Assembly (NCBI GenBank): GCA_029883045.1
Contig: JAOUJU010000109.1
Coordinates: forward strand, 1-6,249
From: Rhodospirillaceae bacterium
GTDB lineage: Bacteria > Pseudomonadota > Alphaproteobacteria > Rhodospirillales > Magnetovibrionaceae
Length of the DNA stretch: 6,249 nt
Reading direction: 5' to 3'
Positions 4,779-6,249 of the stretch are shown piece after piece. The notes under the pieces were generated by a model. It saw only the letters and a list, made by a program, of their open reading frames with translations. It made no database searches and was not told the origin of the DNA. A program made the position numbers and the translations under genes. Position 1 is the stretch's first letter. Each line of letters starts with the position of its first letter.

Positions 4779-5003
4779 ATGGACAATCGTGAAATTGCTA
4801 AAATGTTTATTAGTAAACATAAAAATAACAATTTAGAGCAATGGGGATTGATGGTGAATGGGGATACCTTGTCGGGCGTGTATCAGAAACTTATTTCGGG
4901 AACGTATGGCGAGGTAGTGTCTGAAGATGGTCTGAACTCAATTGAGATTTCGCGCCTTGAGTCCGCGTCCGGGCAAACAGAGGTATTTGTTTGGGATGAC
5001 TAA
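4779..5003 (+). CDS. 74-aa acidic protein of unknown function
   Basis: Two in-frame ATGs exist at 4773 and 4779. The purine-rich GAGAG (4767-4771) is at the right distance (7 bases) only for 4779, which I choose. The N-terminal 20 residues are basic and helical (REIAKMFISKHKN). The remainder is beta-like and acidic (GEVVSEDGLNSIEISRLES, ending VFVWDD). No family, cysteine motif or membrane segment is recognised. The gene has no clear promoter of its own and sits between two near-identical terminators, so expression probably depends on read-through from the 252-aa gene. Its coding strand is richer in T and G than the int operon, suggesting a different origin. A small anti-defence or immunity-type protein is conceivable but unsupported. 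Confidence 0.75.
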   Translation: MDNREIAKMFISKHKNNNLEQWGLMVNGDTLSGVYQKLISGTYGEVVSEDGLNSIEISRLESASGQTEVFVWDD

Positions 5004-5010
5004 ACGACAA

Positions 5011-5032
5011 AGGGGCTTCGGCCCCTCTTTTT
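5011..5032 (+). terminator. intrinsic terminator (UUCG loop) after the 74-aa gene
   Basis: AGGGGC (5011-5016), TTCG, GCCCCT (5021-5026), then CTTTTT. It is nearly the same hairpin as at 4731 but with a better T-run, so it should be the more efficient terminator. It separates this gene from the promoter at 5064. Confidence 0.85.
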
Positions 5033-5063
5033 AAATAAATTAAGCAACTATTACAAATTATGC

Positions 5064-5092
5064 TTGCAATGCAATCTTAGGTTGCATATACT
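5064..5092 (+). promoter_or_regulatory. sigma70-type promoter with operator in the spacer (copy 2)
   Basis: TTGCAA (5064-5069), a 17-bp spacer and TATACT (5087-5092), with the same ATGCAA-N7-TTGCAT inverted repeat (5069-5074 and 5082-5087) as copy 1. It lies 62 bases before the ATG at 5155, almost the same leader length as copy 1. It drives the DUF2958 gene. Confidence 0.82.
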
Positions 5093-5121
5093 GTATTTGT
5101 GTTCAGCGGAACACGCCAACA

Positions 5122-5134
5122 GGGCCAAAGGCCC
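5122..5134 (+). other. small GC hairpin in the leader of the DUF2958 gene
   Basis: GGGCC-AAA-GGCCC forms a 5-bp stem with a 3-base loop, ending 7 bases before the CGGAG ribosome site. It has no T-run, so it is more likely a leader structure than a terminator. A regulatory role is unproven. Confidence 0.35.
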
Positions 5135-5154
5135 GCCAAATCGGAGAAAACAAA

Positions 5155-5469
5155 ATGAAAGTACAACTAATGACAAAAGCCCTCGAAAACAGCCTGCCAG
5201 CACTTTATGCCACCGACGGCAACAAGGAAAAAGACATTGTAATAAAATACTTCACCCCTGACTCAAGCTGGACTTGGTACGTCTTTGAAGGCGAAAAGCA
5301 GGAAAATGGGGATTTCCTTTTTTTCGGACTGGTTGAAGGTTTTGAATCTGAAATGGGATATTTCACCCTTTCAGAGCTGGAAGCGGCACGCGGCCCGCTA
5401 GGTTTGCCAATCGAGCGCGACCGCCACTACATGGCCGTTTACGACACAGCAACCCGCAAAATTAAGTAA
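5155..5469 (+). CDS. DUF2958 family protein (104 aa)
   Basis: CGGAG at 5142-5146 is 8 bases before the ATG. The protein matches the DUF2958 pattern along its whole length: LMTKALENSLPALYATDG (5-22), YFTPDSSWTWY (32-42), NGDFLFFGLVEG (51-62), MGYFTLSELE (67-76) and RGPLGLPIERD (79-89). DUF2958 proteins are small, cytoplasmic, and typical of plasmids, integrative elements and phages. Their biochemical role is not known to me. The size is normal and nothing seems missing. It has its own promoter/operator, shared in sequence with that of the 252-aa acidic protein, and a GC-rich hairpin after the stop, so it forms a one-gene transcription unit. Co-regulation with the acidic protein suggests activity at the same stage of the element's life. 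Confidence 0.93.
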   Translation: MKVQLMTKALENSLPALYATDGNKEKDIVIKYFTPDSSWTWYVFEGEKQENGDFLFFGLVEGFESEMGYFTLSELEAARGPLGLPIERDRHYMAVYDTATRKIK

Positions 5470-5476
5470 ACCAACC

Positions 5477-5498
5477 GCCCGCCCCAAACGGGGCGGGC
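5477..5498 (+). terminator. GC-rich hairpin after DUF2958, probable terminator
   Basis: GCCCGCCCC (5477-5485), loop AAAC, GGGGCGGGC (5490-5498) is a perfect 9-bp all-GC stem 7 bases after the stop. It lacks a good T-run (ACCTTATAA follows), so termination may be partial or Rho-assisted. It ends 43 bases before the methyltransferase gene. Confidence 0.7.
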
Positions 5499-5541
5499 AC
5501 CTTATAAGCGTATCGGAAAATCTACCAAAAGAGAGGTAAAT

Positions 5542-6087
5542 ATGGATATTTTAATCGCATGTGAAGAAAGCGGAACGGTCAGAGACGCATTTATAAAGCG
5601 GGGGCATAACGCTATGAGCTGCGATATACTCCCGTCAAAAACGCCTGGACCCCATCATCAAGGTGACGTCAGGGACGTTTTAAGCGATGGGTGGGACATG
5701 ATGATTGCGCACCCTCCCTGTACTCATTTAGCTGTAAGTGGTGCCAGATGGTTTAAGCATAAACAGGCCGAACAGCAAGAGTCGTTAAAATTTGTCAGGT
5801 TGTTGCTTGAGGCCGATATAAACAAAATAGCCCTGGAAAACCCGATCAGCATTATAAGTACGCAGGTCAGAAAGCCGGACCAGATTATTCACCCGTGGCA
5901 ATATGGGCATGGAGAGACAAAAGCAACCTGTTTATGGCTGAAAAACCTGCCATTACTAACGCCGACAGACATTGTTGAGGGCAGAGATGCAAGAATCCAT
6001 AAAATGCCACCTAGTGCAGACAGGGGGCGGTTAAGGAGCGTTACCTACCAGGGCATCGCAGAGGCGATGGCTGGTCAATGGGGATAA
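5542..6087 (+). CDS. small phage-type DNA (cytosine-5) methyltransferase-like protein
   Basis: AGAGGT at 5532-5537 precedes the ATG. The 181-aa product has the compact layout of phage cytosine-methyltransferase-like proteins. The S-adenosylmethionine-site region ILIACEESGTVRDAF (3-17) is followed by CD at 27-28 and D42, the motif IV equivalent HPPCTHLAVSGARWF (57-71, putative nucleophile C60), the motif VI equivalent ENP (99-101), then HPWQYGHGETKATCLWLKNL (117-136) and a basic end with RSVTYQGIAEAMAGQW. Classical C5 enzymes are over 300 residues with a target-recognition domain, and none is visible here. Substrate and activity are therefore uncertain, and a non-DNA or partner-dependent role is possible. 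A role in protecting phage DNA from restriction is inferred. The base composition is less A/C-biased than the int operon. The gene is probably cotranscribed with the following zinc-ribbon ORF. Confidence 0.85.
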   Translation: MDILIACEESGTVRDAFIKRGHNAMSCDILPSKTPGPHHQGDVRDVLSDGWDMMIAHPPCTHLAVSGARWFKHKQAEQQESLKFVRLLLEADINKIALENPISIISTQVRKPDQIIHPWQYGHGETKATCLWLKNLPLLTPTDIVEGRDARIHKMPPSADRGRLRSVTYQGIAEAMAGQWG

Positions 6088-6094
6088 AGGTTGC

Positions 6095-6249
6095 ATGATT
6101 ATGTTTTCAGATTTTAAAGTAATGCACGAACTACAAATGCAGGCGGTAAAAAAGGGCGTTTGCCCATATTGCCACACAAAAACACTAACCAAGCCGACGG
6201 AAGCCACGCCATTCTTTTCAGAACAGTGCAGCAATTGCCACCAGATATT
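6095..6249 (+). CDS. zinc-ribbon protein, N-terminal part (cut by window end)
   Basis: The frame is open from ATG at 6095 (or the in-frame ATG at 6101) to the window edge. AAAGG at 6086-6090 overlaps the methyltransferase stop and could serve either start, with 6101 having the more usual spacing. The visible 51 residues have a helical, Met-rich start (FKVMHELQMQAVKKG). A C-x2-C-x18-C-x2-C zinc ribbon follows (CPYC at about 23-26, CSNC at about 45-48). The spacing differs from the tandem zinc proteins before xis, so it is not a simple third copy. Only 7 bases separate it from the methyltransferase, so the two are probably one operon. It could bind nucleic acid or act as a methyltransferase partner, but nothing in the sequence proves this. 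Confidence 0.72.
   Translation, partial: MIMFSDFKVMHELQMQAVKKGVCPYCHTKTLTKPTEATPFFSEQCSNCHQI

Larger units (their letters stand above)
4733..5038 (+). repeat. 28-bp direct repeats bracketing the 74-aa gene
   Basis: Positions 4733-4760 and 5011-5038 are identical at 26 of 28 bases. They cover the terminator hairpin and the AAATAA that follows. The repeats flank a single small gene, which suggests that it is a cassette that could be gained or lost by recombination between them, or that both ends arose by duplication of a terminator. Confidence 0.75.

Noticed and set aside
6088..6096. AGGTTGCAT resembling half of the promoter operator
   Set aside because: The other half (ATGCAA) is not present at the right distance and there are no -35/-10 boxes, so it is probably chance.
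1..6249. CRISPR array, insertion sequence or rRNA
   Set aside because: No regularly spaced repeat-spacer units, transposase motifs with terminal repeats, or rRNA-like sequence were seen.

Overview
The window reads as the recombination end of a temperate phage, or a phage-like integrative element, of a proteobacterium. This rests on a YfdQ/DUF2303 gene, an excisionase-like gene, a tyrosine integrase, an attachment site made from the 3' end of a bacterial tRNA (probably tRNA-Leu), sigma70-type promoters and strong Shine-Dalgarno sequences. I cannot name the genus. All convincing genes are on the + strand.

Left part (1-3666): a tightly packed operon, with genes that overlap by ATGA or TAATG or lie a few bases apart. 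It holds a possible truncated Cys-containing ORF, a 65-aa WW-motif phage protein, a 113-aa conserved phage protein, a DUF2303 (YfdQ-like) protein, a 42-aa GTG-start mini-protein, a 58-aa Trp-rich protein, two tandem paralogous zinc-ribbon proteins, an excisionase-like protein, and the integrase, which overlaps the excisionase frame by 145 nt. The coding strand here is visibly rich in A and C and poor in T.

Middle (about 3624-3838): what looks like an intact attP. A 25-bp core equal to a tRNA 3' end (T-loop, T-stem, acceptor arm, CCA; minus strand) lies just after int. Direct repeats of an (A)CCTGCCGCAA-type motif at 11-12 bp spacing flank it on both sides, two in the end of int and three beyond the core. 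The rest of the tRNA is absent. Both arms next to one core fit the free (circular or packaged) form better than an integrated prophage junction.

Right part (3876-6249): separate transcription modules. Two almost identical promoters (TTGCAA-N17-TATACT), each with an ATGCAA-N7-TTGCAT inverted repeat filling the spacer, precede a very acidic 252-aa protein and a DUF2958 protein. Hairpins end three units: two near-identical UUCG-loop terminators bracket a 74-aa gene of unknown function, and a GC-rich hairpin follows the DUF2958 gene. Then come a small cytosine-methyltransferase-like protein and the start of a zinc-ribbon protein cut by the window end.

How it may work together: Xis and Int act at attP to set integration and excision. 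The right block looks like accessory cargo. The acidic protein (possible DNA mimic) and the methyltransferase suggest an anti-restriction role, and the repeated promoter/operator suggests that one regulator controls at least two units. These functional links are inference.
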